A stretch of DNA of 64,000 nucleotides from Antitrichia curtipendula (taxonomy: Eukaryota; Streptophyta; Bryopsida; Hypnales; Leucodontaceae): assembly GCA_951230915.1 (NCBI GenBank), contig OX579636.1:45697912-45761911 (forward strand). Reading direction: 5' to 3'. Every line of letters begins with the position of its first letter. Positions within the stretch are counted from its first letter, which is position 1. Below are positions 62,001-64,000 of this stretch, in pieces. The notes under the pieces were generated by a model. It saw only the letters and a list, made by a program, of their open reading frames with translations. It had not been told where the DNA came from and did not search any database. The position numbers and the translations under genes were made by a program.

Positions 62001-63808
62001 CTTGATACTGTTAGATAGCTCTCTTTGAGGAGGGGTGCACAAACTTTGTTTCATGGTGTTTGGACCTAGAGGTGTGAAAGTTATGGATTTTTTAGTTATT
62101 TTCAAATTAAAAATTGAATTAAATTATATTTGGCTTTGGGCCAACAACATAGGGCTACCCTAATACAAATGGATGAATGAAATTATAAGATTGCACCAAG
62201 ATTGTGCACCCTTAACATAATAGGTCTTGTCTTGGGTTTCAGGTATGCGCGGTTTGGAGAAGTGTCCCCCATGTTGGACGTCTATTCTTTTGGAGTGGTT
62301 CTATTTGAACTTTTGTCTGGAAGAGAAGCCATTATACGAGGGGGAGCCTTGAGCTTCACTGAAGATTTCACATCCAATGCTCCTCGTCCAAAAGAGGAGC
62401 AAAGGGCTCTCGTTAGCTTCGTATGTGAATCCTAAACTAACACCTTTAATTAACATCTCATGAGCTTTTCATTTTCATTCATGCTTCTCATGTGGATTAG
62501 CGTTCATGCATAGGATCATGGTTGAAGATAAAGGAAATTTCCACCTAATTTTTTTCATATATAAGCGTTTGAACATGGTTCATATTATTATAGAGTTGCC
62601 TACATTACATTTTTGGTTTGGGTCTTGGTGGTAGTCAAAAGGGGATTCCAGATTTTTTGTAATATGCATTTTTTGAACACAATATGAATAAACTATAGAA
62701 CTTTGAAGTGATGAGAATAGAATGATTGAATCCAAAAGATATCATAAGTTCTCATGAATAGAAATTGTATATCTCAGGAAAAAAGAATTTAGGGAGCGAT
62801 TTTGCAAAGAAATTGGAACTAGAAGAAAACTTTGTGGATTTTGTCCTAAATCCACTCCGTTCCCAAGTAGATGAACATCCATATGTCAAAGCAATTTATT
62901 CATCAAGATTAAAACATAACATAATTGATCAATTCTATGGAGCTACTTTAATTGAAATAAAACATCAATCTTTCCAAAGAAATGTAAGGAGGGATGTTCC
63001 ATCATTTGTTGGGTATCATTGGAAAGAAAGAAACCTCTTGGATTATAAAATGTTTAGAAAGGTATGTAATTTAAGAGTCTCTCGTTCTTTCTTTCCATTT
63101 GTGTCCATTAATTGGTTGGAGTTTCTCTTTCTTATGGAATGTGTGCTAATAAAATATTATTCGTCACAAAATACACATCATTATGCAAAACCAATGTTCA
63201 CTCCAATTGTACAAAATTGGATATAAAGTGAACTATGGAATTTCTTCTAATGTGAGTGCTATGATATGCCTCCAGTTTGATCCTGTACTGAAGTCTCCAG
63301 ACGGAAAAGAAAAGTTACCAAGATTTATGGATCCTAACCTCGGAGATGATTACCCTGAAGATGCAGCATGGAAGGTTATATTTTTTCCATACCTCCATCT
63401 CTATTATTTATTCCTACATGCCTAAATGAACACTTCCGTATCTATAAAAATTTTAAAAAATGAATTAGAAAACTCTGAAGGAATCAAACTATATCTATTT
63501 TGGACAAAAGGAATATGTTTCAAAAGTTATTGTAATCAACACTTAATTTTCAAAGAAGACTATTCTATTTTTAGCTTAGACACTTGAAGGTTAAAATTGT
63601 AAGTTCTCCATATTTTTTGGAAGGTGTCTAAATTATTGAAATGGGCTTGTAGTTTGCTCAACTAGCAGGAGCATGCACGCAAGAGCTCCCCAACAAACGA
63701 CCAACTATGCGGAAAGCCGTGGTAGCACTCATGACACTATCATCAACAACACAAGATTGGGACATTGGTGCTTCCACAAAAAATAGTAGCACCACAATAA
63801 CTATGTGA
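56083..63808 (+). CDS. CERK1: CERK1-like LysM receptor-like kinase, complete, 13 exons
   Basis: Exons 56083-56427, 57398-57728, 58216-58246, 58414-58421 (8 nt), 58931-59140, 59367-59563, 59694-59783, 59928-60024, 60569-60723, 61335-61435, 62243-62420, 63276-63374 and 63653-63808 join in frame to 665 aa. A hydrophobic N-terminus precedes the LysM ectodomain, which has CVPEKGC, CDC and CFC cysteine motifs. A transmembrane helix spans about 247-273. The kinase is intact: glycine loop [11 protein letters not shown] (359-369), catalytic Lys in LAIKKM (379), [12 protein letters not shown] (Asp 473), DFG (491-493), GTWGYMSPE and [18 protein letters not shown]. Plasma-membrane LysM kinases of this class bind chitin-type oligosaccharides through the ectodomain and start immune or symbiotic signalling. 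The intact catalytic residues predict an active kinase, unlike the pseudokinase LysM receptors. It follows the kinase-less paralogue at 47501. Ligand specificity cannot be read from the sequence. Confidence 0.92.
62421..63275 (+). other. Intron 11 of the LysM kinase, with an unexplained open frame
   Basis: This 855-base intron contains an open frame of about 100 codons before a good GTATGT donor (62776 to about 63061), preceded by a CAG. Its composition looks like a real protein ([39 protein letters not shown]). Splicing it into the receptor would break the frame: exon 11 ends in phase 0, while this frame needs one carried base after the CAG. I do not recognise the family. Confidence 0.35.
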
Positions 63809-64000
63809 ATGCTCAAAACTCAGATGATATTTACAATAGAATGTTGTTAGAATTTGCAAATTCAATTGCAAGTGAATGAAGAAGATGCCCTTTGCATCCC
63901 AAGACAAACAAATGAAATCTACAAGGAATTTGTCATCATTCATAGTTAGTGAAATTGTGGATCTTCTCCAAGAGACTCACAATAATCAAATCATCACAAC

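Overview
This is a nuclear window from a land plant. Every multi-exon gene uses GT-AG introns. The recognisable families are plant ones: a CERK1-type LysM receptor kinase, a chloroplast ECF-transporter subunit, an ATL RING-H2 ligase and a plant bestrophin-like channel. Genes are moderately GC-rich islands in very AT-rich intergenic DNA full of short inverted-repeat elements. The layout suggests a seedless plant such as a moss or lycophyte, but that is only an impression; nothing in the window fixes the species.

Layout. 1-368 is the right end of a TTAA-flanked repeat. 1980-3528 (+) is a two-exon bestrophin-like chloride channel. 3529-8423 is repeat-rich with no supported gene. 8424-16884 (-) is a complete 22-exon importin-beta-family nuclear transport receptor (1119 aa), reconstructed exon by exon with all phases closing. 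16885-20766 is non-coding, with an inverted-repeat element at 18869-19256. 20767-21306 (-) is an intronless ATL-type RING-H2 E3 ligase. 21307-34178 is a long repeat-dominated stretch with hairpins, a tandem-repeat element and several TTAA elements. 34179-37379 (+) is a seven-exon ABCI12-like chloroplast ECF transmembrane subunit (430 aa). 37380-47500 is again repeats and MITE-like elements. The right end holds a tandem pair of LysM receptor genes: 47501-49646 (+) has LysM ectodomain, membrane segment and short tail but no kinase; 56083-63808 (+) is a complete CERK1-like LysM receptor kinase (665 aa, 13 exons).

The genes do not form an operon-like system. The LysM pair is the one functional cluster: both share the same intron positions and phases over the ectodomain, including an 8-nt microexon, so they are tandem duplicates. 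One has lost or never had the kinase, and its last splice phase matches the kinase-side exons of its neighbour.

The second notable theme is a family of elements bounded by TTAA plus CCCCTAAAG-like inverted ends, with at least nine full or partial copies in three structural types. There are also several unrelated short inverted-repeat elements. All coordinates were read by eye; no alignment or database search was run.
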